Of a stretch of 64,000 bases of DNA, positions 9,284 to 18,696 are shown one piece after another; within the stretch, counting starts at the first letter, position 1, and each line of letters begins with the position of its first letter. This DNA is from Polycladidibacter stylochi (GTDB lineage Bacteria; Pseudomonadota; Alphaproteobacteria; Rhizobiales; Stappiaceae), in contig NZ_LLWE01000014.1 in assembly GCF_001562055.1 (NCBI RefSeq), positions 186,001 to 250,000 on the forward strand. Direction: 5' to 3'. The notes beneath the pieces are model-generated. The model was given only the letters and a program-made list of their open reading frames with translations. It was not told the origin of the DNA and searched no databases. A program made the position numbers and the translations under genes.

Positions 9284-10489
9284 TTAAAACTCCGCATCGG
9301 CAAGCGTTGCTTCAGCTGAAGCCAACGTTTCATTAAATGGTTCAAATGTTTTTGGCTCAAGTAGCTTATCGTCCAGCCCTACAAGCGGCATCTCAGGCAC
9401 AAACTCGGAAGCTGGCTCAATAACTGGAGAAGGCCATTTTCTAATCATGTTTGCGGTAATAATTGCTGAATGCAGCATAATCCGGTCTACTGATCGCAAT
9501 AATTTCTCATCAACCGCAATGAGCTCATTAAGACCCTTGCGCCATTCACGCGTTGGTGCCAACCCTGCACCATGATACAAATGAGCCGCTGCTTTTTGAT
9601 CTATGCTCGCACCATCTGATGCAAGAACAGCCTCTCCTGCTTTCACTGCAAAATGCGTATTACCAGTAGAGAGAGCGGCACGCCCTAATTTAAGCAGTAC
9701 TATACGCTGCGATTCAGGATCGTAATCGTTAAGAAGTTGCATAACCTTATCCCAATCACTTTCAGTGGAGAGATAGTCTTCTGTACTGATTGTTTGAGCT
9801 AAACGATCACGAAACTGTTTGGCAAAGACGGACGATTGATATTGAAACAAATAGCGCCTTGCCAAGCGCTCATACTTCTTGTTGTCACCAAGATTTGCAA
9901 CAATAGGCGCTTCACGTCGCAATGCACTCTCTTCAACCAGCGTGCCAGGCATCAGCAAACGCGCCAAATCGAAGTACTTTATCGATTTTTCCGGCTCATT
10001 TTGACTGAGCAAAATGGCTTGTGACAACGCTACCTGCCCTGCAATCACTGTTGGCAAATCAAGAGCCTCAACCTTCAACAGGAGATTTTTAGCCGCCTCG
10101 CGGTTACCTTGAGAATATGCCATTGCTCCCGCGAAGAGGTTAGGATCAACATTAAAAGTCACCCCCTCATCCGCCAGAGCTTGAAACACGGAACCGGAAC
10201 CACCTGAGAGCATAAAAGCAACCGCAGCATAGCTATTTTGCTTTGTTTTCCAAAGCGCCCTGTCTACGCTCAAAAAGCGACGACCAATAACTATCAATGA
10301 AGGTTGTAAAAGTTGGTAGGCCTCCCGATTGCCCATGACGATTTCATCTTGCAAGACCTGTAGCTCAAGCATCATCAAATCAGGGCTAGCATTCGACGAC
10401 ATCTGCGCTTTCGCAGGTAAATCTGAGATTTGCAGAGCCCCCACGGCTAATGCCGTGGAGAGACCTAACACTTTTAGAAAGCGACGCAT
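9284..10489 (-). CDS. motC: Periplasmic motility protein MotC
   Basis: MotC is a periplasmic protein specific to rhizobial-type motors; it interacts with MotB and is needed for rotation. The product has a signal peptide (MRRFLKVLGLSTALAVGAL, cleavage near AKA) and a helical repeat-rich body. I place the start at the ATG at 10489, which has AAGGGG at proper distance; a GTG at 10495 overlapping the motB stop is possible. The MotC chaperone gene motE lies in another operon at 24486-25040. Confidence 0.9.
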   Translation of the reverse strand: MRRFLKVLGLSTALAVGALQISDLPAKAQMSSNASPDLMMLELQVLQDEIVMGNREAYQLLQPSLIVIGRRFLSVDRALWKTKQNSYAAVAFMLSGGSGSVFQALADEGVTFNVDPNLFAGAMAYSQGNREAAKNLLLKVEALDLPTVIAGQVALSQAILLSQNEPEKSIKYFDLARLLMPGTLVEESALRREAPIVANLGDNKKYERLARRYLFQYQSSVFAKQFRDRLAQTISTEDYLSTESDWDKVMQLLNDYDPESQRIVLLKLGRAALSTGNTHFAVKAGEAVLASDGASIDQKAAAHLYHGAGLAPTREWRKGLNELIAVDEKLLRSVDRIMLHSAIITANMIRKWPSPVIEPASEFVPEMPLVGLDDKLLEPKTFEPFNETLASAEATLADAEF

Positions 10490-10491
10490 TA

Positions 10492-12411
10492 TCACCCCTT
10501 ATCTTTCAAAAGAACAATTTCGATACGTCTGTTCTCTGGGGCAAACGGTTCGTTTTTAAGTTTCAGGCGGCGATCTGCATAACCTTCAATGCCGACAATT
10601 CGCTTTTCATCCAGACCACCCCTTACCAACATGTAATAGGCCATATGGGCACGTGACATGGATAAGCGCCAGTTGTCATTGGTTTTAGAACGGAATGGAC
10701 GGCCATCTGTATGACCTCTAATAACCACATCGCCCTTTTCGTTTGCGAGCACTTTTGCGATACGCTCCATCGCCTTCACGACTGCCGGCTTTGGTTCTGC
10801 AGAACCGATGGCAAACATACCAAACTTATCATTATCCATAAGGCGGATGAGCACACCATCCGAGCTATTTGTAAGTTCAATACTCGCGCCGGCTTTAGAT
10901 TTGGTCAGTGCCTCATTAATCTCTGAAGATATTTTATTCAAGCGCCGCTTTTTCTCAATCTCCTGCTTTTCAGCCTCAGAGAGCTTGATATCCAATGGCG
11001 ATTGCTTACTCGCGTTTTGCTGTTGCTCAGATAGTCCTTGGTGAGCCAAGGCGAGTTTTTGATTTTCTTTAGAACTTGATTCTTCACCCTCAACAATGAG
11101 CTTTACTGGTGCATTTTCCTGATCCAGTTGTTTTGAGAGCTGCGAAGCAGTCAGTTTCTGATCGCTTCCTACATCAACACCATCTTGCGTGCCTAACCCA
11201 TGGTTTGCCCCCTGACCAGAGAACGCACTTTTACCACTCAGGTTATTTTTATCTTTAAAGTCGCTCGTATTCTTATCTGCAGAAGTAGAGAGAGGTTTAT
11301 TTGCATTAACCAACGCTTCAGCCGCCGCTAAAATTTGCTTCGCATCCACTAGGCTCATCTCATCTTGGCCAGTTTTTTGCTGTGCAACTTGTGAGGCTTG
11401 TGCAAGTGCTAGAACTAGCGCGAGCTCTTTCGCTTCCTCACTTGCTGGGTCAAGCTCTTCAGGTATTCCAGCTTCACCAGCGGCATCTTTAGCTTTACTG
11501 CGTATCATCATGAGAGCATTTTGCAGCTTCTCATTTCCTGTTAACTCGACACCCGGTATTTTTTTACCTTCTCGTGTCAAACGAACAGCTTCTTCTAATA
11601 CTTTTATTTGCTCAGGCGTCAAATTGCTGACATTGATACCAGCCTCGTCTCTTTCTAGGAGCGGTATTTGCGCAAGCAACGGTGCATTACCTGGTAGCGG
11701 GTCTTCTTGCCATCCTGAAGGATCGAAAGGGTCTCTAAAGCTTGTACCGTCAGCTAAACCTTCTCCATCCGGATCACGATTTGGCTGTGCAAATAGAACA
11801 GGCGTTTTCGCCATTTCTAATGCACCTTGCCCACCTGCGCCCGGAGAGCCATCTGTTTGCATGATAGCTTCTGCATCAGATGCGAGCGCTGCTAAAATAG
11901 CATAGGGATTTTCAAAGAGTTCTTTCTCGGAATACTTTGCTTGATCCTCACCATCAGCACTCGTTTTATTACTATCGATCTCACTAATTGAAGCATTACC
12001 GGCACCCGTTGGATCAAGTACCATATCCGCTTCATCATCCATAGGAGCGACCATATCGGAGCCACCACCTGTGGTTGGCCCCTGTATTTCTAAACCACCC
12101 TCACCTGCTGGACGTCCTGCTGATACACCTTCATCTCGGGTTGAGGGCAAAGCCACATCTTCAGGATCCTTGAGGCCTTTCGGCTTTTCAGCTGAGTCGA
12201 CAAGCTTTAACGGATTAAAGTATGTAACCATTGCCGCTCGTGTGGTTTCATCTGTTGCTGAGATCAACCACATGACCAAGAAAAATGCCATCATAGCGGT
12301 CATAAAGTCCGCATATGCAATTTTCCATACACCACCATGAGCGCTACCACCGTCGCCCAAACCGTGGCGACGCCTAACTATTATAAGCTCATTTGGTTCT
12401 ATATTTGACAT
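10492..12411 (-). CDS. motB: Flagellar stator protein MotB (long rhizobial form)
   Basis: MotB forms the proton-conducting stator with MotA and anchors it to peptidoglycan. The 639-aa protein has one membrane helix at about residues 35-52 with the essential proton-carrying Asp at residue 35 (AYADFMTAM). The OmpA-like peptidoglycan-binding domain is near the C-terminus (VVIRGHTDGRPF). Between them lies an unusually long acidic/Gly/Ser-rich insertion of about 450 residues, roughly doubling the enteric length. It is 7 bp downstream of the fliH-like gene, while motA is 20 kb away. Confidence 0.93.
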   Translation of the reverse strand: MSNIEPNELIIVRRRHGLGDGGSAHGGVWKIAYADFMTAMMAFFLVMWLISATDETTRAAMVTYFNPLKLVDSAEKPKGLKDPEDVALPSTRDEGVSAGRPAGEGGLEIQGPTTGGGSDMVAPMDDEADMVLDPTGAGNASISEIDSNKTSADGEDQAKYSEKELFENPYAILAALASDAEAIMQTDGSPGAGGQGALEMAKTPVLFAQPNRDPDGEGLADGTSFRDPFDPSGWQEDPLPGNAPLLAQIPLLERDEAGINVSNLTPEQIKVLEEAVRLTREGKKIPGVELTGNEKLQNALMMIRSKAKDAAGEAGIPEELDPASEEAKELALVLALAQASQVAQQKTGQDEMSLVDAKQILAAAEALVNANKPLSTSADKNTSDFKDKNNLSGKSAFSGQGANHGLGTQDGVDVGSDQKLTASQLSKQLDQENAPVKLIVEGEESSSKENQKLALAHQGLSEQQQNASKQSPLDIKLSEAEKQEIEKKRRLNKISSEINEALTKSKAGASIELTNSSDGVLIRLMDNDKFGMFAIGSAEPKPAVVKAMERIAKVLANEKGDVVIRGHTDGRPFRSKTNDNWRLSMSRAHMAYYMLVRGGLDEKRIVGIEGYADRRLKLKNEPFAPENRRIEIVLLKDKG

Positions 12412-12418
12412 TGCAGAA

Positions 12419-13048
12419 CTACCCTTTTAACGCGGCATATAATTCATCGCGCCATTCATCCAGCCCGGTGGAGAGCTTCATATCTCCAACTTTAACGAGC
12501 AAATCTGTTTTATCGTTTATTTTGAAATCGATTTTTCCATCAGAATCCAATTTCGCCTTAAACATCCCCTGCAAGTCCTCGGGTCCTTCAACCAAAACCA
12601 AATCACTTGAATTAGAGGAAAGCTGGGATTTTAAAACCGAGACAAGGGTGGACACAGCCCTTACACGCGCTTGCTCTTCAATGAACGGCACAAGAATCTG
12701 CGCTACTGAATGTGCAACCGTCTCTTCAATTTCACGAATGGCATTTGCCAACTCCATTTCGAGTTGCATTCCCTCATTCGCCTTAAAAGACGCTCGCTCA
12801 TCAGCTAGCTTCTGATCCAACTCGCGCTTCATTGCCTCGATTTTCTTTTCACTTTCTTCACGAGCCGTCTCCAAGCCTTCTGAAACCCCATTTTCATAGG
12901 CTTCAAAAACTCGGTTTACCCAGTCCCCGCCTTCGCTATAGCTCTTAGGTAATCTGGAGACGATTTCCTTAATTTCCTGAGCTTCAGCAATACTCGGCGG
13001 GTTTTCAGCTGTGAAATCCGAAAGACAAGAAGCAAGCGAGTTGGTCAT
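12419..13048 (-). CDS. fliH: FliH-like flagellar export regulator
   Basis: Probable FliH, the FliI ATPase-binding stalk protein. The 209-aa protein has a long charged coiled coil (about residues 55-110) followed by a compact C-terminal domain. This layout fits FliH, which is poorly conserved in this order. The support is position: the start overlaps the fliF stop by one base, and motB follows 7 bp later. Similarity alone is weak, so the symbol is tentative. Confidence 0.62.
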   Translation of the reverse strand: MTNSLASCLSDFTAENPPSIAEAQEIKEIVSRLPKSYSEGGDWVNRVFEAYENGVSEGLETAREESEKKIEAMKRELDQKLADERASFKANEGMQLEMELANAIREIEETVAHSVAQILVPFIEEQARVRAVSTLVSVLKSQLSSNSSDLVLVEGPEDLQGMFKAKLDSDGKIDFKINDKTDLLVKVGDMKLSTGLDEWRDELYAALKG

Positions 13049-14754
13049 TATGCTGGCTCCTGATTATACATCCATTGCTTCAGAATGATCGCAGCTTGCA
13101 TGTCATCAATCTCAACGGCACGCTCAAGTTTCTTAAGCGCTGAACGGTTAAGTAGCGTCTCATCCATTTCCTCAAGAGAGAATTGTGCGTCAGAATCTTG
13201 CGCATTCAAGTCCGGCAACAGAGCCAAGGCATCAGGATCACCTGCCGCTATTGCAGCCAACTGCTCTGGAGAAAGTTGTTTAGGTACACTACCTGCTTCA
13301 GCTTCTTGAGCAACTTTCTCTTCCGCCTGCGGTATAAGGAAAGCAACAGCTGGACGTAGACCGAACCAAATAATGAGCAAACTAACCACCAGAATAGATA
13401 GCGCATTTACGATACTACCCATATTTCTGGTTAAGACTTCTGTCAGTGTCCGCTCTGGGATAGCAGCCAATTCCCCGGTTGGATTAAGGAAGTTAACAGC
13501 CGTTACAGTAATCTCATCACCGCGCGCTTCTTTCAAACCCGAGGCCATTGCAATAATTTGCTTAATTTCTGTAATTTTTGGCGCAATATCAATCTCGGGC
13601 TGCTCTTCGCCTTCCGCAACAGGCGGCAACCCTTTCTTCACCTCATCGACCAAGCGATCTCTATTTACCAGCACCGCTATTGATAGCCGCTCTACTTTAT
13701 AATCATCAAATACTGTTTCGACAGTTTTTGATGATATTTCATAGTTCGTCAGCTCTTCACGACGCTCATTTTGCTCTGTAGAGCGCTCACCATTAGATGC
13801 TGACACATCCTCCTCGGGTAAGTTTTGCTCAACAGTTGTTGGATTTTCCAAGCTGGAATTTTGAGAGGATTCGTTTTCTTTAACAACTTTAAAAGAACGC
13901 TCAACACGCGAATCGGGATCGTAGGTCGTTTCAGAAACACGTTGATTATCTGTATTAACTGAAGCCGCTACACTGACCTCAAAGTTACTCATACCAAGGT
14001 ACGGGGTTAGCGCCTGGCGGATAGAAGCCTGAACTCGCGATGATATATTATCTTCAAGCATTGCCTTGCGACCCGTAGAGGCACTTTGCGGATCTTCACC
14101 GGTTGCCAACAACTTACCCTCAGTATCTAGCACAGTTACCGATTCTGCAGTCAAACCAGGAACAGCCGCCGCAACCAAATATCGTATCGACTGGGCCATA
14201 ACACCTTCATTGGTGCCATCTGTTCGAATAAGTACTGATGCTGTTGGCTTTTGCTTTTCAGCCCTAAAGGTTGCTTTTTCTGGCAAGACCAAATGCACGC
14301 GCGCGGCTTTAATGCCGTGCATGGACTGAATTGTACGACTTACCTCGCCTTCAAGCGCACGTACCTTTGTTACACTTTGCATAAACGACGTTAAGCCTAA
14401 TGAACCCATCTGGTCGAACAGTTCATAACCCGCGCCCGAACCACGCGGCAAACCTTTTTCTGCCAACAACATACGCGCACGCGCTGTACTACCGACACTA
14501 ACAGAAACGACGGTTCCATCTGCGCTAACATCGAACGGGATACCGGCAGATTGCAACGCTGTTCCAATTTGCGTAACATCATCGCGCTCTAAATTCGCAT
14601 AGAGCACTTCTTGCTCTGGACGGGATAACATATAAGCCGCAAAGCCAATTGCGGTAAAAGTAAAAATTGCAATAAAAGCCAAAGCCAAAAGGCGCTTTGC
14701 ACCCAACTCAGCTAGATTGGCATAAATTTTTTCTGCGTTTTCGCGAGCAGCCAT
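13048..14754 (-). CDS. fliF: Flagellar MS-ring protein FliF
   Basis: FliF is the MS-ring subunit of the basal body. The 568-aa protein has a membrane helix at about residues 22-42, ring-building domains (LLAEKGLPRGSGAGYELFDQ near residue 96; RVHLVLPEKATF near 148) and a second membrane helix at about 435-465. The C-terminal tail, with LNRSALKKLERAVEIDD, binds FliG. It heads the unit fliF-fliH-motB-motC-fliK-transglycosylase. A weak direct-repeat box at 14801-14816 is the only candidate control site seen. Confidence 0.95.
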   Translation of the reverse strand: MAARENAEKIYANLAELGAKRLLALAFIAIFTFTAIGFAAYMLSRPEQEVLYANLERDDVTQIGTALQSAGIPFDVSADGTVVSVSVGSTARARMLLAEKGLPRGSGAGYELFDQMGSLGLTSFMQSVTKVRALEGEVSRTIQSMHGIKAARVHLVLPEKATFRAEKQKPTASVLIRTDGTNEGVMAQSIRYLVAAAVPGLTAESVTVLDTEGKLLATGEDPQSASTGRKAMLEDNISSRVQASIRQALTPYLGMSNFEVSVAASVNTDNQRVSETTYDPDSRVERSFKVVKENESSQNSSLENPTTVEQNLPEEDVSASNGERSTEQNERREELTNYEISSKTVETVFDDYKVERLSIAVLVNRDRLVDEVKKGLPPVAEGEEQPEIDIAPKITEIKQIIAMASGLKEARGDEITVTAVNFLNPTGELAAIPERTLTEVLTRNMGSIVNALSILVVSLLIIWFGLRPAVAFLIPQAEEKVAQEAEAGSVPKQLSPEQLAAIAAGDPDALALLPDLNAQDSDAQFSLEEMDETLLNRSALKKLERAVEIDDMQAAIILKQWMYNQEPA

Positions 14755-14884
14755 ACGAACCTCTAAGGTATCTCATTCCTGCACACATTTGCTCAATAAC
14801 CTTGCGCGAAAATTGAGCACACATTCTCTAATGAGTTTTGGCATTAATTAACGAGCAATTAATACCAGAAGTTGCATCTAGACA

Positions 14885-14909
14885 TAAAAAAGAGGGGACA
14901 ACCCCCTCT
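14885..14909 (-). terminator. Terminator after the 267-aa unknown gene
   Basis: On the minus strand AGAGGGG (14909-14903) pairs with CCCCTCT (14897-14891) across a 5-base loop, followed by TTTTT. It separates the unknown gene from fliF. Confidence 0.85.
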
Positions 14910-14935
14910 CCGATAAGCCAGAAATATAATAGGAT

Positions 14936-15739
14936 TCAGCGAAAACTTTGAATTTTACCAATGTCTTTACTTAGTATTTTATGCTTATTAAATTTCATTT
15001 CTTTTTTCGCAAGCATTGCAACCGTAATTGCTTGCGACATAGACAGCGCGCGACCCTTTAACAAACGCTGTTTTCGATATACTTCACTTTGAACTTGCTC
15101 AAAAGCCTCAGTAAGTTTGCCGCGTAATTTGGCAATTTCCTCTGAACGCGCTTGAAGCACTTCCTGAACTTCGCCAATTGCCGTGACCAAACGAGGCAAA
15201 TTACCTTGCAAACCAGCAGATGAAACATCTACATTCAGCAAATTATATTCAGCACCGTCAGCATACTCAATTATTGGTTGCTCTAATAAGCCACCTGCGC
15301 CCATGAGTTGATAACGCGAGAGATCGAACACCTCCCAAGTCAAGTCAAATATATCTTTATTCCGTCTGGTAAATCCTACCAGTATAGCTTCAAGTGCCTC
15401 AACCTGCTTTTGCTTATTAACGCTTGGCAAGCCCGAAACTGCCAATACATCTTGCAACTGAGATTGAATTCTTGCTATTTCTGACTGCAACTTTTCACGA
15501 TCAGCGGTTTGCAACTCTGCCTCAAGCAAATAATTCCTTATTTGGAATATGAGCGAAGTAATACGCCCAAGGACCAACTCGGAACCGGCCTCCCAGTCAC
15601 TCACAAGAGGTTTGTTTTTTTGCTTAACCTGCTCCTTACGCGTAACCGCACTTGTTAGAACAGCACCGGAAAAGTCCTTAATTCCGAAGTTACTAGCATC
15701 ATCTACGGTTCTAATGGCCTGATTATAAGAGACTGCCAT
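14936..15739 (-). CDS. Unknown flagellar-regulon protein (267 aa)
   Basis: I do not recognise this protein. It has 267 aa with no signal peptide or membrane segment. It is mostly helical with heptad-like stretches at about residues 75-110 and 195-225, and a basic C-terminus (NKHKILSKDIGKIQSF). It stands alone between fliF and the flagellin array with its own terminator. The upstream box GTCAG-GTACGG-GCAAG (15811-15826) is identical to that of flgE, so it is very probably expressed with the hook genes. Export substrate, chaperone or filament-associated protein are all open. Confidence 0.8.
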   Translation of the reverse strand: MAVSYNQAIRTVDDASNFGIKDFSGAVLTSAVTRKEQVKQKNKPLVSDWEAGSELVLGRITSLIFQIRNYLLEAELQTADREKLQSEIARIQSQLQDVLAVSGLPSVNKQKQVEALEAILVGFTRRNKDIFDLTWEVFDLSRYQLMGAGGLLEQPIIEYADGAEYNLLNVDVSSAGLQGNLPRLVTAIGEVQEVLQARSEEIAKLRGKLTEAFEQVQSEVYRKQRLLKGRALSMSQAITVAMLAKKEMKFNKHKILSKDIGKIQSFR

Positions 15740-15810
15740 TTTTCACACCTTTTCGGTATTTTGCGCAGGAGTTATTGATCTTTTGAATATAAAAACAATA
15801 AAAAAAAAAG

Positions 15811-15826
15811 CTTGCCCGTACCTGAC
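15811..15826 (-). promoter_or_regulatory. Candidate Rem box upstream of the 267-aa unknown gene
   Basis: The minus strand reads GTCAG-GTACGG-GCAAG, identical over 16 bp to the flgE box, and is followed by a T-rich stretch. It lies 71 bp upstream of the ATG. Confidence 0.6.
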
Positions 15827-15863
15827 CCTCGGTACAATTTTATTCAATTAAAATATTTCACGT

Positions 15864-15895
15864 TTATGAAGGAGAGTCCCCCCCCTCCTCCATAA
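15864..15895 (-). terminator. Hairpin downstream of flagellin 1
   Basis: TTATGAAGGAG (15864-15874) pairs with CTCCTCCATAA (15885-15895), 11 bp with one wobble, directly after the flagellin 1 stop. There is no clear T run, so it is a weak terminator or an mRNA-stabilising end. Confidence 0.5.
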
Positions 15896-15900
15896 CCACC

Positions 15901-17082
15901 TCACTTAAATAAGCTTAGTAGTGTATTTGTCGAGGCATTTGCAATAGATAGAGCCTTAATACCCAATTGCTGTTGCGATTGAAGCGCTTTAAGCCGTGTT
16001 GACTCAATGTTCATATCCGCATCCACCATCTGGCTCACACCGCGCGTAATAGCATCAGACAAATCCGACACGAATTCCTTTTGCATATTTATACGCTTTT
16101 TCGCGGAACCCAAATGTGTCGCAGCATCTGTGATTTTACCCATCTGCTTATCAACAGTCGATATAACAGCTTTTAGTACCGCCTTATCTTCCACCGACTT
16201 TTCAAGCCGAGAAATATCAAGGTCAATAATTGCCTTACCACCAAGCTTCAGAAGGGATTGATCAACACGATCAACAATTTCACTGAGTACTACCTTATCG
16301 TAGTCTGGTGCATACTCAGCAATTGTATCCTTAAGAGCTTTCTCATAGGCCCGGATTTTATAGCCGTCAGCTTTATCTTCCGGAACAACTAGCTGCATTT
16401 CCGGCTCAACTGCAGGCGCTGCAACAATTACAGGCACAGCCAAGGGGTCGGCCTCAACGGGTGAACTACCTGGCTTATAATTTAGCCAAGCTGTATCCGC
16501 ATCCCCTTCCAGTGAAGAGGTCACCAAACCAATGTTTTTATCTGGATTGTCTTGCGTATCGACCAGAACCAACTTCGAACTATCAACTTGAATAGATTCT
16601 ATATGCACCGAACCATCGGCGTTACGCGTAAACGAACCAGTTATTTGCTTGTTAAGATCATCTAGTTCTGCATTCTGTTCCAGCCAATTCTCACCGGAGA
16701 AGTTAGCAGAGGAAGCTATTGTTGAAAGCTGTCCTTGAAGTTCATTCAAATCAGATTGGATTTTATCTTTATCAATGGACCCATCAGTGGAAGTTGTGAG
16801 CTTTTGTTCCATTTCAGATACGACCTTGACTGTCGTATCCATTGCTTTGAATGCCACATCAACAGTTGCAGCACCCAATCCAAGCGCGTCTTTTACAGCG
16901 GATAACGCCCCCTTATCGGAGCGCATTGTCGTTGCGATAGACCAATACGCGGCATTATCAGAAGCATTTGCCACGCGTTTACCTGAGGAAATTCGATCTT
17001 GCGTTACCGAAATTCCTTTTTCAATGCCACGCAATGTGTTTAGCGCGATCATTGCTGCTGTATTCGTCAGTAAAGCTGTCAT
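15901..17082 (-). CDS. Flagellin 1
   Basis: Filament subunit, 393 aa. The N-terminal D0/D1 region (LLTNTAAMIALNTLRGI, then RISSGKRVANASDNAAYWSI) and the C-terminal region (MQKEFVSDLSDAITRGV, then LKALQSQQQLGIKALSIAN) are those of alphaproteobacterial flagellins. The middle, about residues 150-290, is specific to this copy and carries an acidic, Pro/Val-rich stretch. It ends LLSLFK where the others end ILSLFR. It has its own direct-repeat box (17192-17207) and structured leader (17083-17147). Confidence 0.95.
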   Translation of the reverse strand: MTALLTNTAAMIALNTLRGIEKGISVTQDRISSGKRVANASDNAAYWSIATTMRSDKGALSAVKDALGLGAATVDVAFKAMDTTVKVVSEMEQKLTTSTDGSIDKDKIQSDLNELQGQLSTIASSANFSGENWLEQNAELDDLNKQITGSFTRNADGSVHIESIQVDSSKLVLVDTQDNPDKNIGLVTSSLEGDADTAWLNYKPGSSPVEADPLAVPVIVAAPAVEPEMQLVVPEDKADGYKIRAYEKALKDTIAEYAPDYDKVVLSEIVDRVDQSLLKLGGKAIIDLDISRLEKSVEDKAVLKAVISTVDKQMGKITDAATHLGSAKKRINMQKEFVSDLSDAITRGVSQMVDADMNIESTRLKALQSQQQLGIKALSIANASTNTLLSLFK

Positions 17083-17147
17083 TATGTGTCCCGCTAATTA
17101 CTAAGGGACATTCCAGATAACTGGATATTGCAAAACGGCCTCATGCC
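17083..17147 (-). promoter_or_regulatory. Structured flagellin leader RNA, copy 1
   Basis: Three hairpins are read on the minus strand. P1 is GGC/GCC with an ATGAG loop (17147-17137). P2 is TCCAG-TTAT-CTGGA (17125-17112). P3 is TGTCCC/GGGACA (17110-17087), whose right arm contains the GGGA Shine-Dalgarno six bases before the ATG. The same plan recurs before flagellins 2, 3 and 5. Confidence 0.7.
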
Positions 17148-17191
17148 TACTCATCGAGCTTGCAATTAATTAAAAGTATTAAGTCTTCAAA

Positions 17192-17207
17192 CTTGCTTCT
17201 AGCTTAT
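17192..17207 (-). promoter_or_regulatory. Candidate Rem box, flagellin 1
   Basis: The minus strand reads ATAAG-CTAGAA-GCAAG, a diverged first half-site with a perfect second one, 110 bp upstream of the start. Confidence 0.45.
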
Positions 17208-17261
17208 TAGTTCAGTTTTTATGTATTTTTTATTAGGTATTAATTCTAGTTATTTCATAAC

Positions 17262-17287
17262 AAAAGAGGCTGCCCGAAGACAGCCTC
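17262..17287 (-). terminator. Terminator of flagellin 2
   Basis: On the minus strand GAGGCTG (17287-17281) pairs with CAGCCTC (17272-17266), followed by TTTT. Confidence 0.8.
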
Positions 17288-17316
17288 CCGATGGTAAACC
17301 TTGAACTCGTTAAATA

Positions 17317-18528
17317 TTAACGGAACAGGCTCAGGATGTTTTGCGCACCGGAGTTCGCAATAGACAGCGCCTGAATACCAAGCTGTTGCTGTGTTTGCAG
17401 AGCTTTCAAACGTGTGGATTCTGCGTTCATGTCCGCATCCACAAGCTGACCAACACCGCGCTGGATCGCATCAGAAAGCTTACCAACAAATTCTTTTTGC
17501 ATGTTGATACGCTTTTTAGCGGAACCAAGGTTGGTTGCAGCAGTTGTCATTTTGGAGATCTGTGTATCCACAGAAGAAATAACAGCTTTCAGAACAGCTT
17601 TATCTTCAAGAGACTTACCAAGCTTAGAGATATCTATATCCAATACAGAGTTACCCTTAAGCTTAGCAAGGGATTTATCAACCCCATCCTTAATTGCTGT
17701 AAGACCAGCATCGTCAAACTTCGCATAATCTTCAGGCTTGGTTGTAGCAATCTTAGCTTCAATAGCTTTAGCATAAGCAAGAACTTTAAAGCCAACTTTC
17801 TTCTCGTCCAAAGATTTCCAATCAATATTCATCTTTGGAGCAACACCCGCTACGCCAGGTGTTGTTATAGCACCAGTTGCGGACTTAACTTCTTTGACTT
17901 CCTTAACACCATTAGTGATGAAGCTCTTAATCGCATCAAGATCCAACTCACCGGTCATATCTTTCGTCAAGATACCTTTATTATCGGCCTTTGTTTCCTG
18001 TGTATCAACAAGAACGACCTTCTCAGTATCAACACGGATATTCTTGATGGAAGTTGCGCCATCTGCAGTACGTGTAAAGGAACCTGTAATAGACTTATTC
18101 AGGTTGTCTTTTTTCATGTCCTGTTGCAGCCAGTTTTCACCGGAGAAGTTTGCAGAAGCAGCTACAGTTTTCAACTGACCTTGAATTTCTTTCAAGTCAG
18201 ACTGGATTTTTTCTTTGTCAACAGAACCGTCAGTTGCTGTTGTCAGCTTTTTCTTCATTTCGTTAACGTTGTCAACTGCCTTATCCATAGCAGTAAAGGC
18301 AACATCAACTGTCGCAGCACCAAGACCCAAAGCATCTTTAACAGCGGAAAGCGCGCCATTGTCAGATTTCATGGTTGTCGCAATAGACCAGTACGCAGCG
18401 TTGTCAGAAGCATCTGCCACGCGCAAACCAGTAGAAATGCGGTTTTGGGTTGTTGCCATGTTGTTGTTGATGTCCTGCAATGTGGACAGTGCAACCATGG
18501 CGGAGGTGTTGGTCAAAAGGCTAGACAT
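17317..18528 (-). CDS. Flagellin 2
   Basis: Filament subunit of 403 aa, the longest of the five. It has the conserved D0/D1 ends (SSLLTNTSAMVALSTLQDIN; LGIQALSIANSGAQNILSLFR minus its last residue) and a Lys-rich variable centre at about residues 165-290. It shares the N-terminal block RISTGLRVADASDNAAYWSI with the other copies. A Rem-type box (18645-18660), a complete leader (18529-18595) and a terminator make it a single-gene transcription unit. Confidence 0.95.
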   Translation of the reverse strand: MSSLLTNTSAMVALSTLQDINNNMATTQNRISTGLRVADASDNAAYWSIATTMKSDNGALSAVKDALGLGAATVDVAFTAMDKAVDNVNEMKKKLTTATDGSVDKEKIQSDLKEIQGQLKTVAASANFSGENWLQQDMKKDNLNKSITGSFTRTADGATSIKNIRVDTEKVVLVDTQETKADNKGILTKDMTGELDLDAIKSFITNGVKEVKEVKSATGAITTPGVAGVAPKMNIDWKSLDEKKVGFKVLAYAKAIEAKIATTKPEDYAKFDDAGLTAIKDGVDKSLAKLKGNSVLDIDISKLGKSLEDKAVLKAVISSVDTQISKMTTAATNLGSAKKRINMQKEFVGKLSDAIQRGVGQLVDADMNAESTRLKALQTQQQLGIQALSIANSGAQNILSLFR

Positions 18529-18595
18529 AATATTGTCCCTTCGATAATTGGGACATTCCGGATTAAAACCGGGACTGCAATTGGAGCATCATGCT
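18529..18595 (-). promoter_or_regulatory. Structured flagellin leader RNA, copy 2
   Basis: P1 is AGCA-TGA-TGCT (18595-18585), P2 is CCGG-N7-CCGG (18572-18558), and P3 is TGTCCC-N10-GGGACA (18555-18534). GGGAC is the ribosome binding site, and the linker AATG between P2 and P3 is shared with copy 1. Confidence 0.72.
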
Positions 18596-18644
18596 GACCA
18601 CCTATGGTGGTGGTATGCAGTAGTTATACAATTAATTAGTGTAT

Positions 18645-18660
18645 CTTGCCTGTAGCTGAC
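18645..18660 (-). promoter_or_regulatory. Candidate Rem box, flagellin 2
   Basis: The minus strand reads GTCAG-CTACAG-GCAAG, close to the consensus, 117 bp upstream of the ATG and about 50 bp upstream of leader hairpin P1. Confidence 0.6.
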
Positions 18661-18696
18661 CAAATAACAAGTAAACCAAAACCAATGGAATAATAT

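Noticed and set aside
17341-18597. A 418-codon plus-strand frame antisense to flagellin 2
   Set aside because: It is a mirror of the flagellin coding sequence, Cys/Phe/Asn-rich with no family likeness, and the minus-strand flagellin is certain.
18645-18663. GG-N10-GC spacing suggesting sigma-54 promoters at flagellin genes
   Set aside because: It fits the flagellin 2, flagellin 3 and 267-aa gene sites but fails at flgE, flagellin 1 and others. The direct-repeat reading covers all sites.
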